64,000 nucleotides of DNA, from the NCBI RefSeq assembly GCF_000518645.1, contig NZ_JADZ01000027.1, positions 1 to 64,000 of the forward strand. The letters are read 5' to 3'. A program made the position numbers and the translations under genes. The DNA is from Curvibacter gracilis ATCC BAA-807 (GTDB lineage: Bacteria; Pseudomonadota; Gammaproteobacteria; Burkholderiales; Burkholderiaceae_C). Below the pieces are notes generated by a model, which saw only the letters and a list, made by a program, of their open reading frames with translations, was not told the origin of the DNA and ran no database searches. Positions 42,778 to 51,534 of this stretch are shown here, in pieces; within the stretch, counting starts at the first letter, position 1; each line of letters begins with the position of its first letter.

Positions 42778-43380
42778 TTATTTGATCAGTTCATGCACCG
42801 CCTTGAACTGGGGGTGCTCGGCGGTACGCAGCCATTCGAACAGCACCATCTCGGTGGTCACCAACTCGGCGCCAGCACCGGCCAGGCGGTCAAAGGCCGC
42901 ATCGCGGTTGCGCTCGGTGCGCGAGCCGCAGGCATCGGTCACCACCCAGACATCGAACTCGTCTTCCAGCAGGTCGAGCGCGGTCTGCAACAGGCACACA
43001 TGGGCCTCGCAACCGGCCACCACGATGGCGCTGCGCTCGGGCTCGCCCTGGGCCGGTTTTTGCAGGTGCTTGGGCAGGCTGCGCGCATTGCCCTGCACCG
43101 GCTTGGCCGGCGGACGCAGCCATTCGGACAGACCTTCTTCACTGGCGCTGAAATGCATCTTGGCCAGCGTCTTCTGGCACAGGGCCTTGAGCTCGGGCGG
43201 GTTCTCGCCCAGCTTGGAGGGGTTCTGCTCGGTGCCGAACGCGGGCACCTGCAACAGACGGGCCGCACGGGCCAGGCGCAGCGCGTTTTCGAGCACCAGC
43301 GGGCCTTCGTGGATGGCGGGCATCAGGCGGGTTTGGTAGTCGACCAGCACGAGCTGGGATTCCTGGGCGTCAATCAACAT
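42778..43380 (-). CDS. Isochorismatase-family cysteine hydrolase
   Basis: A 200-residue hydrolase with the isochorismatase/nicotinamidase fold. The catalytic Asp is in QLVLVDYQTRLMPAI and the catalytic Cys in VVAGCEAHVCLLQTALDLLEDEFDVWVVTDACGSR. It is closest to the YcaC/YecD-like hydrolase group of unknown substrate. It is convergent with the HD-GYP gene (27-base gap). No pathway gene nearby suggests a substrate. Confidence 0.8.
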   Translation of the reverse strand: MLIDAQESQLVLVDYQTRLMPAIHEGPLVLENALRLARAARLLQVPAFGTEQNPSKLGENPPELKALCQKTLAKMHFSASEEGLSEWLRPPAKPVQGNARSLPKHLQKPAQGEPERSAIVVAGCEAHVCLLQTALDLLEDEFDVWVVTDACGSRTERNRDAAFDRLAGAGAELVTTEMVLFEWLRTAEHPQFKAVHELIK

Positions 43381-43552
43381 GGGTCTTCTCTCATCATGCT
43401 GGCCTACAGCAGGCCACGGCCCGTATTAGAACCCAGTCGCCCGCCCCGCAAGGCCCCCGCTCGTGCGGCAGGTCAATGCAAACCAAAGTGCATGAGCTTT
43501 CTCGCGAATCCCCGCTTGACTTGAACCTGACAGGTCGTTAACCTCTGCGCCC

Positions 43553-44131
43553 ATGTCTCGTTGGCTCTGCCTACTCCTTCTCGGCCTCACGATCTTCGGT
43601 TTAGCCCTTCGGGCTCAGGCGGCGCCATCGACCCAGCCGGTCGACGACGTGGAACGCCTGCTGGCCGACCGTGGCCTGCTCACGCAACTGAGTTACGTGC
43701 GCCAAAGCCTCAGCAGCCGTGCCTCTGAGCTGGTGGTCAACGCCATGGGTTTTCTGGGCGTGCCCTACCGCCGCGGCGGCAACAATGCCGAAACCGGCTT
43801 TGATTGCAGCGGTTTTGTCCGCGCCATGTACGAACAGACCGTAGGCCTGGTGCTCCCCCGCCGCGCCGACCAGCAGGCCGCCGCCACCCAGACCATCGAC
43901 AAACAAGAACTGCAGCCCGGTGATCTGGTGTTCTTCAACACCATGCGCCATGCCTTCAGCCACGTGGGCATCTACGTGGGCGACGGCAAATTCATCCACT
44001 CCCCCCGCACCGGCAGTCAGATCCGTGTCGAAGACATGCGTGACAGCTATTGGCAGCGCCGCTTCGATGGCGCCCGCCGCGTGAACGTGCCCTCGGTTTC
44101 GGCCTCCAGCGACAACGTCAACCCGCGCTGA
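43553..44131 (+). CDS. NlpC/P60 (C40) cell-wall endopeptidase
   Basis: Exported cysteine peptidase of 192 residues that cuts peptide stems of peptidoglycan. A signal peptide (residues 1-23, ending AQA) is followed by a linker and a C40 domain: GFLGVPYRRGGNNAETGFDCSGFVRAMYEQTVGLVLPRRADQQ, with the catalytic Cys in DCSGF, then QPGDLVFFNTMRHAFSHVGIYVGDGKFIHSPRTGSQIRVEDM, with the catalytic His in SHVGIY. A TTGACT (43516-43521) lies upstream, with a weak TAACCT 17 bp later, so the leader would be very short. Confidence 0.9.
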   Translation: MSRWLCLLLLGLTIFGLALRAQAAPSTQPVDDVERLLADRGLLTQLSYVRQSLSSRASELVVNAMGFLGVPYRRGGNNAETGFDCSGFVRAMYEQTVGLVLPRRADQQAAATQTIDKQELQPGDLVFFNTMRHAFSHVGIYVGDGKFIHSPRTGSQIRVEDMRDSYWQRRFDGARRVNVPSVSASSDNVNPR

Positions 44132-44185
44132 AACGCCCGGATCCCTGACACGGCGCCCCCCGCAGGGAATGCGCCGCCCCCTTCC

Positions 44186-45499
44186 TCAAAACACAAACAG
44201 CTTCACCCCCACGGTGAGGCGGCTGCGCACCAGGCTGCCGAACTCGGTCTGAACACCGCCGACCGTGCGGCTCAGCACCACAAAGCCTGACAACTGGCGC
44301 CAGAAGTTCTTCTCGCCGTACAAGAGCAGCTGCCCGCTGTGGTCGGCCAGCTGCGTGCTGTATTCGGCGCGCCAGTACAGGCCGCTCTCCTGCGGGTTGC
44401 TCTGCAGCCCCAGCCACAGGTAGTCGCGCCCCAGCAGACGAGGTGCCTGCCCCAGGGCCTGGCCCAGGCTGGCATAGCCCAGAGCCGGGTTTTGAGTGGC
44501 CAGGCTGTTGGCCCGGCCAGCCTGGGCCCAATAGGCGCCCTGCCCGGCCTCGCTGTAGCCGCCTCCGCTGTGCAGCCACTCGCCGATCAGCACATGGCCG
44601 CTCTCCAGCGTGTAGCTGGCCCCCAGCAAGGCATCGGTGCTGCGCGGGGCCGGTTGCTGCCAACGGTACAGTGGGCCGTTGCCCGGCCCGGCCACTTGCA
44701 GCAGCCCCGGCTGGCGGTTGCTGCCCACCTCGCCATAGAGCAGCCAGGCGTCGTCCGGCGTCCATTGCGCAAAGCCCCCGACAAAGGTCGAGCCCCCTCG
44801 CTGCTGGCTGAGCACTAGACTGGCCAGGTGCGCCTCGCCTTGCTTGTCGATCTTGAGCCAGCTGCTGTGGCCCAGATCGGTGGCCGGCGTGATCTGCGAG
44901 GTCGACAGCACATAGCCCCCACCCACCCGCCAACCGGGCGCGACCTGCCCGGTGTAGCGCAGCACATCCACGCCGGGCGTGGCCGCCAGCGGGTTGGTGC
45001 GGCCGGCATCAAAATAGAAGGGGTTGCTGGGCGAGCGGAAATTGGCCGGGCCCCAGCTCAGCAACTCTCGCCCCACTGTCAGCACGCCTTCGCCCTGCCG
45101 GTAGCGCACAAAAGCCTGACCCACCTGCTGGGTGTCGTCGCTGTCGCGCCGGTCCGGGCGCGCCGCCTGTTCGGTCAGGCTGCGCTGCGAGGTCAGCCGG
45201 ACCGAGCCCACCAGGGCCAGCGGCCCCTCCTCGGCGCGCCCGTTCAGTCGGATGTCCAGCAAACCCAGGTCGCGCGGCAAGGCCGCCACCCGATTGCCCG
45301 GGTTGAGCAGGCTGGTGCTCAACACGCCATTGCGGGTGCCGTACACCCAGGCCTCGCCCGAGCCGCTGAGGCGCCACGACGGCTCGGCCTCAGGGGCTTC
45401 GCCCTCCGGCGTCGCGGATTCCTGCGCCATGGCCGGCTGTGCCAGAACCATCGCCACGGCCCAGGCCACCGCCCGCCATCGGATGCGGCCGGTGTTCAT
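44186..45499 (-). CDS. Outer-membrane beta-barrel protein of the LolA-like/ABC operon
   Basis: A 437-residue protein with a signal peptide (residues 1-25, ending AMA), then an amphipathic, beta-strand-rich sequence with many aromatic girdle residues (WRLSGSGEAWVYGTRNG; RYTGQVAPGWRVGGGYVLST; LYWRAEYSTQLADHSGQLLLYGEKNFWRQLSG). It ends VGVKLFVF; a terminal Phe is the usual BAM recognition signal. This indicates an outer-membrane barrel, but I do not recognise a named family. Its start overlaps the LolA-like gene stop by four bases, and it is the last gene of the five-gene operon, so it may receive or export what the ABC transporter and carrier move. Confidence 0.7.
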   Translation of the reverse strand: MNTGRIRWRAVAWAVAMVLAQPAMAQESATPEGEAPEAEPSWRLSGSGEAWVYGTRNGVLSTSLLNPGNRVAALPRDLGLLDIRLNGRAEEGPLALVGSVRLTSQRSLTEQAARPDRRDSDDTQQVGQAFVRYRQGEGVLTVGRELLSWGPANFRSPSNPFYFDAGRTNPLAATPGVDVLRYTGQVAPGWRVGGGYVLSTSQITPATDLGHSSWLKIDKQGEAHLASLVLSQQRGGSTFVGGFAQWTPDDAWLLYGEVGSNRQPGLLQVAGPGNGPLYRWQQPAPRSTDALLGASYTLESGHVLIGEWLHSGGGYSEAGQGAYWAQAGRANSLATQNPALGYASLGQALGQAPRLLGRDYLWLGLQSNPQESGLYWRAEYSTQLADHSGQLLLYGEKNFWRQLSGFVVLSRTVGGVQTEFGSLVRSRLTVGVKLFVF

Positions 45500-46275
45500 T
45501 GCAGGTTCCCCACGTCAAACTCGGAGCTGGGAATCGCCTGGGCCGAGATGCGGCTGTAGACCAAGGTGGTGCGTGCATCGCTGAGCGCATCGGCAATGGC
45601 CATGCGGCTCACGAACAGCACCGTCTTGCCGTGGATGTTCAGGCTGTTGCCGTACTCGAATTGCGCACTCTTGAGCTTCTTGCCCGACAGCGACAGAAAA
45701 TCTGCCTGCACTCCCACGCCCCGGCGCACCGAGATCCAGTAGGTGATGCGGTCGTAGGTGGTCTGGCGGCTGGCGGCGGTCAACTCCAGCACGTGGCAGG
45801 GTTCGTCGCCCACGTCTTCCTGACGCAGGTAACGCGCCTGGTAGTCCTTGGCGTAGTTGGTGGCGGCGATGTCGCCGATGGCCGCCTGCCCGGTCAGGCG
45901 CTGGCGTGGCGAGATGGCCACCGGCTTTTTCAGGCCGGGCTTGGTCAGCCACATGTTGCGATCGACCTGCAGCATGCGCGAGCCCTTGCTGCTCAGGGGT
46001 TCCAGCACCTCGGCCACGCTGGCGTTGTCGATGGCCTTGATGCGCAGGCGCTGGTCGGGCTGGTCATCGGCCTGGCTGCCGCTGTTGTGGGCGTGCACCT
46101 CCCAGATCAGGCCCGGAAAGCCGCCGCCACGCGCCTGGTCGGCCTGGCGCAGCAACTGGGTGGCATCGGGCTCGGCCGCCCAGGCTGACGAGGCTAGGGA
46201 GGCCCCCAGAAGACTGCCAACAGACAGGAGCAATGCGCCGCGACGGGTGAAATAGGAAAAGCCAAGGTGGTTCAT
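45496..46275 (-). CDS. LolA-like outer-membrane lipoprotein-sorting-type carrier
   Basis: Periplasmic protein of 259 residues of the COG2834 type. The signal peptide FTRRGALLLSVGSLLGASLASSAWA contains an Arg pair, so Tat export is possible. The mature part (ATQLLRQADQARGGGFPGLIWEVHAHNS; MLQVDRNMWLTKPGLKKPVAISPRQRLTGQAAIGDIAATNYAKDY; CHVLELTAASRQTTYDRITYWIS) resembles the LolA/LolB open-barrel fold, which holds lipids or acylated ligands. Both ends overlap neighbouring genes by four bases. LolA proper would be coupled to LolCDE; this is a separate dedicated carrier. Confidence 0.75.
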   Translation of the reverse strand: MNHLGFSYFTRRGALLLSVGSLLGASLASSAWAAEPDATQLLRQADQARGGGFPGLIWEVHAHNSGSQADDQPDQRLRIKAIDNASVAEVLEPLSSKGSRMLQVDRNMWLTKPGLKKPVAISPRQRLTGQAAIGDIAATNYAKDYQARYLRQEDVGDEPCHVLELTAASRQTTYDRITYWISVRRGVGVQADFLSLSGKKLKSAQFEYGNSLNIHGKTVLFVSRMAIADALSDARTTLVYSRISAQAIPSSEFDVGNLQ

Positions 46276-47576
46276 ACATGCCCCAAGGAAGCGGTGATGG
46301 AATGGTGGGCCGCACGGCGGGCCGGCCAGTAGGCGGCAAACACCGCCAGCACGGCCAGAACCCCTGCGGCAAACGCGGTGCGCGGCAGGTCAAAGCCGAT
46401 GTAGATCGGCACGCTCTGGGTGTTGCTGGGCGGCACGTAGCGGATGTCGGCCACGTTCACCCCCCAGCGCACGGCGGCCGTCAGCAGCAGACCGGTGACC
46501 GTGCCCACCAGCACCAGCATCAGCGCCTCGTTGACGAACAGCCGGGCGATGCCGCTGCGGCGCACGCCGATGGCGCGCAGGGTGCCGATCTCGCGGGTGC
46601 GCTCGACCACCGCCATGCTCATGGCGTTGGCAATCGAGAGCACCACGATGGCCAGCACCACCGACAGCATCAGCGCAAAAATCATGTCGTACATGCCCTT
46701 GACCTGGCGGAAGAAGGCCGACATCTCCTGCCAGGTGCGCACCTCCATGTCGAGGCCGGCGGCCTTGAAGTCGGCACTCAGCTGATCCCGCACAGCCACC
46801 GACTGGGCTTCGCTGGGGGCCGGCCGGGTGTACATGTCGCGCAGGCGGCCTTCCACATCGGCGCTGTCGGCATGGCCCTCGCCCGGCAGCAGCACGGTCA
46901 GGGTCTCGGCCCGGCCCTTGGCGTCCATCAGGTCCTGCACCAGCGCCAGCGGCATGAGCATCAGCTTGTCGTTGGTGGCCACGTTGCCGGTGTTGACAGC
47001 ATCGGCAATGTCCACGTCTGAGGCATTGGCCTGGCCGTGCAGCGTGCTGGCCAGCACCGAGGCGCTGTCACCGATCTTCAGGCCCAGCACGTCGGCCAGG
47101 CCCTGGGCAGCCGTCACGCCCTGGGGCTGCTCCTCTTTCAAGGCCCCGGGGGCAAAGCGGAACGGGCCGCGCAGCAGGTCCAGATCGGCCGGGGCAATGC
47201 CCGCCCCGACAAAGATGGTGCTGCTCTTGCCGTTGGACAGCAGGCCGGTGGCGCTGAGCTTGGGGATCAGGCGGGCGCCCGGCAGGCGCTTCTCGACGAT
47301 GGCCTGAACCTGGCGGATCTCATCGGCGGTCAGCAGGTACTTGTCGGGGTGCAGCTTGCCCTCGGTCTGCCAGCCCTGGCGGTTGATGGTCAGGTGGCCG
47401 ATCAGCTCGGCATGGATGGCCGCGTTGCTGAGCGCCACATACACCGCGCTGGTGTAGCCCGCGAACAGGGCCACGGCGGCAAAGCCGAAGGCCAGGCTGA
47501 GGATGGTGGCGGCGCTGCGGCGGCGGTTGCGCCACAGGTTGCGCCAGGCGAGTTGGATGTTGCCGATGCCGGTCAT
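46272..47576 (-). CDS. FtsX/MacB-type ABC transporter permease
   Basis: Inner-membrane ABC permease of 434 residues. One helix at the N-terminus (RSAATILSLAFGFAAVALFAGYTSAVYVA) precedes a large periplasmic MacB-PCD domain (about 50-290). The FtsX domain then supplies three helices (IFALMLSVVLAIVVLSIANAMSMAVVERTREIGTLRAIGVRRSGIARLFVNEALMLVLVGTVTGLLL, and a final AFAAGVLAVLAVFAAYWPARRAA). This is the type VII/mechanotransmission ABC architecture shared with MacB and LolC/E, which extrude from the outer leaflet and periplasm. It overlaps both neighbours by four bases. Confidence 0.9.
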   Translation of the reverse strand: MTGIGNIQLAWRNLWRNRRRSAATILSLAFGFAAVALFAGYTSAVYVALSNAAIHAELIGHLTINRQGWQTEGKLHPDKYLLTADEIRQVQAIVEKRLPGARLIPKLSATGLLSNGKSSTIFVGAGIAPADLDLLRGPFRFAPGALKEEQPQGVTAAQGLADVLGLKIGDSASVLASTLHGQANASDVDIADAVNTGNVATNDKLMLMPLALVQDLMDAKGRAETLTVLLPGEGHADSADVEGRLRDMYTRPAPSEAQSVAVRDQLSADFKAAGLDMEVRTWQEMSAFFRQVKGMYDMIFALMLSVVLAIVVLSIANAMSMAVVERTREIGTLRAIGVRRSGIARLFVNEALMLVLVGTVTGLLLTAAVRWGVNVADIRYVPPSNTQSVPIYIGFDLPRTAFAAGVLAVLAVFAAYWPARRAAHHSITASLGHV

Positions 47577-48289
47577 GCGGCCTCCTGGTAGCTGTCTTGT
47601 GAGATCAGACCGTCCTGCAGGCGCAACTGGCGCGGCACGCGGGCCAGCAGGCGGGGGTCGTGGGTGGTGAAGATGCAGGTCACGCCGGTTTCGCGGTTCA
47701 GGCGTTCGATCAGGTCGATCACCTCGCGGCTGGTCTGCGAATCGAGGTTGGCCGTGGGTTCATCGGCGATCAGCAGGCGTGGCGCCCCCACCAGGGCACG
47801 GGCGATGGCCACCCGCTGGCGCTGGCCGCCACTCAGGCGATCCGGGCGGAAGTCGAGGAACTCGCCCAGGCCCACGTGGCCCAGCCACTCGGCGGCGCGG
47901 CGGCGCACCTCGGCGGCCTTCACGCCCTGCACCTGCAGCGGCAGGGCCACGTTTTCAAGCGCGGTCAGCACCGGCACCAGGTTGAAGCTCTGGAACACAA
48001 AGCCGATCTTGTGGTTGCGGCAGTCCGACAGGGCGTCGTCCGAGAGCTGGCTCACATCCTGCCCCTCGAATCGCAGCACGCCCTTGTCGGCCGCATCGAT
48101 CAGGCCCAGCAGGTTCAGCAGCGTCGACTTGCCACTGCCCGAGGGGCCCCAGATGGCCATGAACTCGCCCGGCGCCACGTCCAGGTCGATGCCGCGCAGC
48201 GCGCGGATGCGGGTCTCGCCCAGCGCAAACTCGCGCTCGATGCCGCGCAGCGACAGCAAGGGGGCAGGCGTTTGGTTTGCAGTGCTCAT
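47573..48289 (-). CDS. ABC transporter ATPase (LolD/MacB type)
   Basis: Cytosolic ATPase of 238 residues. Walker A GPSGSGKST, Q-loop FVFQSFNLVPVLTALENVALPL, signature LSGGQRQRVAIARAL, Walker B LLIADEPTANLD and H-loop FTTHDPRLLAR are all intact. The sequence belongs to the LolD/MacB/FtsE clade that pairs with FtsX-type permeases. The ATG at 48289 (MSTANQTP) follows the DUF2141 stop by ten bases; the longer frame reads into that gene. Its stop overlaps the permease start. Confidence 0.9.
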   Translation of the reverse strand: MSTANQTPAPLLSLRGIEREFALGETRIRALRGIDLDVAPGEFMAIWGPSGSGKSTLLNLLGLIDAADKGVLRFEGQDVSQLSDDALSDCRNHKIGFVFQSFNLVPVLTALENVALPLQVQGVKAAEVRRRAAEWLGHVGLGEFLDFRPDRLSGGQRQRVAIARALVGAPRLLIADEPTANLDSQTSREVIDLIERLNRETGVTCIFTTHDPRLLARVPRQLRLQDGLISQDSYQEAA

Positions 48290-48299
48290 ACCACCCACC

Positions 48300-48743
48300 T
48301 CACTGGCCCGACAGCTTGAACTGGATGCGCTGGGCTTCGGCACCCACCTTGACGACGGCATCGTCGAACTTGGGCGGCCCGAACTGCCCCTTGGCGTCGC
48401 GCGAGAAGCCGAAGGGTTCGGTGGGCATGCCCACCATGTTGGCGTCCAGGCGCTGGTTGCCGTTCAGGTCCTGGTAGGCCGACACGGCATAGCTGCCGGG
48501 TGCCAGGTCCTTGAACACCACCTCGACCTGGCCGGGTTTGGCCGGGGTCATCTGGCCATTGAGCACCTTGCCGCGCGGAAAGCCCGTCGGGTCGTTGAAC
48601 AAGGCCACCATCACCTGCCCTTCGGCCTTGGTCACCCCGGACACCACCACCGTCAGGTCACCCGCCTGGGCCAGCCCTGCGAGCAAAAACAGAGAAAAAC
48701 CGCCCGCGGGCAGCACACGAAGGGCACGTTGCAAGATCGACAT
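48300..48743 (-). CDS. DUF2141-family exported protein
   Basis: A 147-residue protein with a signal peptide (residues 1-27, ending AQA) and a DUF2141 domain: DLTVVVSGVTKAEGQVMVALFNDPTGFP, then FKDLAPGSYAVSAYQDLNGNQRLDANMVGMPTEPFGFSRDAKGQFGPPKFDDA. The DLNGNQRLD loop resembles a calcium-binding repeat. The family is small, periplasmic or surface-located and of undefined function. It heads the five-gene envelope operon and lies ten bases before the ATPase start. Confidence 0.85.
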   Translation of the reverse strand: MSILQRALRVLPAGGFSLFLLAGLAQAGDLTVVVSGVTKAEGQVMVALFNDPTGFPRGKVLNGQMTPAKPGQVEVVFKDLAPGSYAVSAYQDLNGNQRLDANMVGMPTEPFGFSRDAKGQFGPPKFDDAVVKVGAEAQRIQFKLSGQ

Positions 48744-48883
48744 GGTTCCGACTCCTGGTTGAACAAGTGTCGGCAGTGTCGGCCGGCCCTCCGTCGTCGG
48801 CCACCGGGTTGCGACAAACCAGCGTCAGACGGGCGCGAAATGCAGCTTGCCGGAGCCAAAAGCGGCCTCAGCGCGGATGAAAC

Positions 48884-49891
48884 TCAATCAGGCGTGACCT
48901 TCGCCTCGCGGATCACCTTGCCCCATTTGCTGGTTTCGGCGGCGATGAAGGCATCGAACTCCTCGGGCGTGCCGCCCCCCGGGAAGGTGCCCATGGCCTC
49001 GAGACGGGGCCGCATCTCCTCGCTGCGCACGATACGGGTCACCTCCTCGGACATGCGGCGCACGATGTCACGCGGCGTGCCGGCCGGGGCGATCATGCCG
49101 GCCCAGGTGCTGCCGGTGAAGTTCTTGAACCCCTGCTCCACAAAGGTGGGCACATCGGGCAGCACCGGCAGACGGCGGTCGCTGGCCACGCCGATCAGGC
49201 GCACCTTGCCCTGCTTGCCCATGTTGATCAGGCCCGTGGCCGCATCGAAGAACAACTGGATCTGCCCACCAATGAGGTCGGTCAGAGCCGGCGCCGCGCC
49301 CCGGTAGGGGATGTGCACCATGTAGGCACCGGTCTGCATCTTGAACAGCTCGGTGGTCAGGTGCACGGCCGAGCCGTTGCCCGACGAGCCATAGCTGACC
49401 TTGCCCGGGTTGGCCTTGGCGTAGCGGATCAGCTCCTGGGCTGTCTTGAACGGTGCATCGAGCGGCACTGCGGCCACCAGGGGGGACACCCCCATCAGCG
49501 CCACGCCGGTGAGGTCTTTGCGGGCGTCGTAGGGCAGCTTGGGGTAGAGCGTGTTGTTGGCGGCGTAGGCGGCGATCACCACGCCGAAGGTGCTGCCGTC
49601 GGGTGCCGATTTGGCGACCGCTTCGACCCCGATCACGCTGCCGGCGCCGGGCTTGTTGTCGATCAGCACGGTCTGGCCCAGCCGGGTCTGCAGACCGTTC
49701 TGGATCAGGCGGGCCATCTGGTCGGTGAAGCCGCCGGGGGTGTAGGGCACGATCAGGCGGATGGGCTTGTTGGGCCAGCCGCCCGCGTTCTGGGCCCAGG
49801 CCGGCGCGGCCAGCGAGGCCACCGAGCCCACGGCAGCCGAGAGCACCTGACGGCGGGAGGGACGGACAAGAGAGGTGGGGGACGAAGGCAT
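48884..49891 (-). CDS. Bug/TctC-family extracytoplasmic solute-binding protein
   Basis: Periplasmic binding protein of 335 residues, a family greatly expanded in Burkholderiales that binds carboxylates and aromatic acids. The signal peptide begins MPSSPTSLVRPSRRQVLSAAVGSVASLAAPAWA and its SRRQVL suggests Tat export. The mature protein shows WPNKPIRLIVPYTPGGFTDQMARL, VIDNKPGAGSVIGVEAVAKSAPDGSTFG, SYGSSGNGSAVHLTTELF and PYRGAAPALTDLIGGQIQLFFD. The ATG at 49891 gives normal length. No tctA or tctB partner is present. Confidence 0.9.
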   Translation of the reverse strand: MPSSPTSLVRPSRRQVLSAAVGSVASLAAPAWAQNAGGWPNKPIRLIVPYTPGGFTDQMARLIQNGLQTRLGQTVLIDNKPGAGSVIGVEAVAKSAPDGSTFGVVIAAYAANNTLYPKLPYDARKDLTGVALMGVSPLVAAVPLDAPFKTAQELIRYAKANPGKVSYGSSGNGSAVHLTTELFKMQTGAYMVHIPYRGAAPALTDLIGGQIQLFFDAATGLINMGKQGKVRLIGVASDRRLPVLPDVPTFVEQGFKNFTGSTWAGMIAPAGTPRDIVRRMSEEVTRIVRSEEMRPRLEAMGTFPGGGTPEEFDAFIAAETSKWGKVIREAKVTPD

Positions 49892-50028
49892 CAGGCCAGA
49901 CTCCGGCAACGGGACAAAGCCCGATTCTGGGCAGGCCTGCCGCTCAGCGCATTGGGGCAAGCCCGGCCGGGCGGTCGCCTCGGTGACCCGCCGCCGGGCC
50001 TGTGGCGGCCCACGCCAAGGCCCAGACC

Positions 50029-51453
50029 TCAGCCCTTGAACAAGGGGCCGACCAGCCTGGCGGCCGCCTGCAGGCTGTCCGGCGCATAACCGGCATAGCC
50101 GAACAGCCAACCCCGGCGCGGCGACGCCACCGCGTAGCGCGACAGCGGCGTCAGCACCACGCCCAGCGCGGCAGCGCGCCGGCTCAAGCCCTCGTCATCG
50201 GTGCCGGCGGGCTGCTCCAGGCACAGGTGCATGCCGCGGTCACTGGCTTGCAGTTGCAAGGCCCCCTCGCTGGCCTCGGCCAGCGCCTCGATCATCACCC
50301 GCTGCCGGGCCTGATACAGCTCACGCATGCGCCGCAGGTGGCGCAGCAGGTGCCCCTGGGCAATGAAGCTGGCCAGCACCGCCTGGTTGTCGCCCGGGGC
50401 ATGGCGGTCGCTCAGCGCCCTGGCCATCGCAAAGGACGGTACCCAGGCGGGCGGCAGCAGGATGAAGCCCAGCCTCAGGCCCGGGTGCAGGGTCTTGGAA
50501 AAAGTGCCCACATACAGCACCCGCTCCGACTGCGGCAGGCTGCACAAGGCGGGCAGGCGGTGGGGGCCGTACTGGAATTCACCGTCGTAGTCGTCCTCGA
50601 TCACCCAGGCTTGCTGGCGGTGCGACCAGTCCAGCAAGGCCTGGCGGCGTGCCAGGCTCATGCGCACCCCGGTCGGGAACTGGTGCGTGGGCGTGACCAC
50701 GGCCAATCGCGCCCGCGGCCATTGCTGTTCGGCCTCGGCAATGCACAGGCCCTCCTCGTCCAGCGGCACCGGCCGCGCCTGCACCCCATGGCCCAGCAGG
50801 CTGGCGCGGATACCGGGGTAGCCCGGGTCTTCGACCAGCACCTCGTCGCCCACATCCAGCAGCAGGCGGCCCACCAGGTCCAGGGCCTGTTGCGAGCCCG
50901 CGCACACCAGCACCCGGCTGGCGTCGCAGCGGATGCCGCGCGAAGCCCACAGCCAGTGCGCAATCGCTTCGCGCAGCGCCGGGTCACCGGCCGGGTCCAG
51001 GTACTGGGCGCCCGCCTGCCGCTGCAGCGGCGTGCGCTGCCGGCCCAGGCGGTCCCAGGTGCCATAGGGAAAGCTGGTCACATCGGGCGCCCCGATGCGA
51101 AACGGCGTGGCCGCCTGGGTGGGGGGGCTCCAGCGCCGCACCGTCTCGGCGATCAACTGCCCTCGCCGCGACAGGCCCAGGGGCAAGGCGCTCAAGGCCC
51201 CCGCCGCGGTGGCCGGGGCCAGCTTGCTGCTGACGTAGCTGCCGTCCCCCACCCGGGCCATCACATAGCCCTCGGCCTGCAGGCGCTCCATGGCCCACAA
51301 CAAGGTGTTGCGCGACACCCCCAGGGTGCGTGCATGGTCCCGTGTGGCCGGCAGCCGGCTGCCCGCGGCCAGGGTGCCCTGCTCGATGGCCAGGCGCAAC
51401 TGCTCGTACACCTGCTGCCGTCGGGTGAGCCCCCGATGGGTCCCCTGCTTCAT
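50029..51453 (-). CDS. MocR/PdxR-type PLP-dependent transcriptional regulator
   Basis: A 474-residue regulator fusing a GntR winged helix to an aminotransferase-like domain. The N-terminal 75 residues carry TRRQQVYEQLRLAIEQGTLAAGSRLPATRDHARTLGVSRNTLLWAMERLQAEGYVMARVGDGSYV. The type I PLP fold includes VIEDDYDGEFQY and the PLP-binding Lys in VGTFSKTLHPGLRLGFILLP. AGGAG sits ten bases before the ATG at 51453. The gene is divergent from osmC/GNAT across 81 bases, the usual target position for MocR proteins. Effector is probably PLP plus an amino compound. Confidence 0.9.
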   Translation of the reverse strand: MKQGTHRGLTRRQQVYEQLRLAIEQGTLAAGSRLPATRDHARTLGVSRNTLLWAMERLQAEGYVMARVGDGSYVSSKLAPATAAGALSALPLGLSRRGQLIAETVRRWSPPTQAATPFRIGAPDVTSFPYGTWDRLGRQRTPLQRQAGAQYLDPAGDPALREAIAHWLWASRGIRCDASRVLVCAGSQQALDLVGRLLLDVGDEVLVEDPGYPGIRASLLGHGVQARPVPLDEEGLCIAEAEQQWPRARLAVVTPTHQFPTGVRMSLARRQALLDWSHRQQAWVIEDDYDGEFQYGPHRLPALCSLPQSERVLYVGTFSKTLHPGLRLGFILLPPAWVPSFAMARALSDRHAPGDNQAVLASFIAQGHLLRHLRRMRELYQARQRVMIEALAEASEGALQLQASDRGMHLCLEQPAGTDDEGLSRRAAALGVVLTPLSRYAVASPRRGWLFGYAGYAPDSLQAAARLVGPLFKG

Positions 51454-51534
51454 GGGCAATTGGCTCCTTGAATAGCAATTTTTCAAAATAGACTGAGGGA
51501 TCATTCCACAAGCCAGAGCGAAACGGAAACCCCC

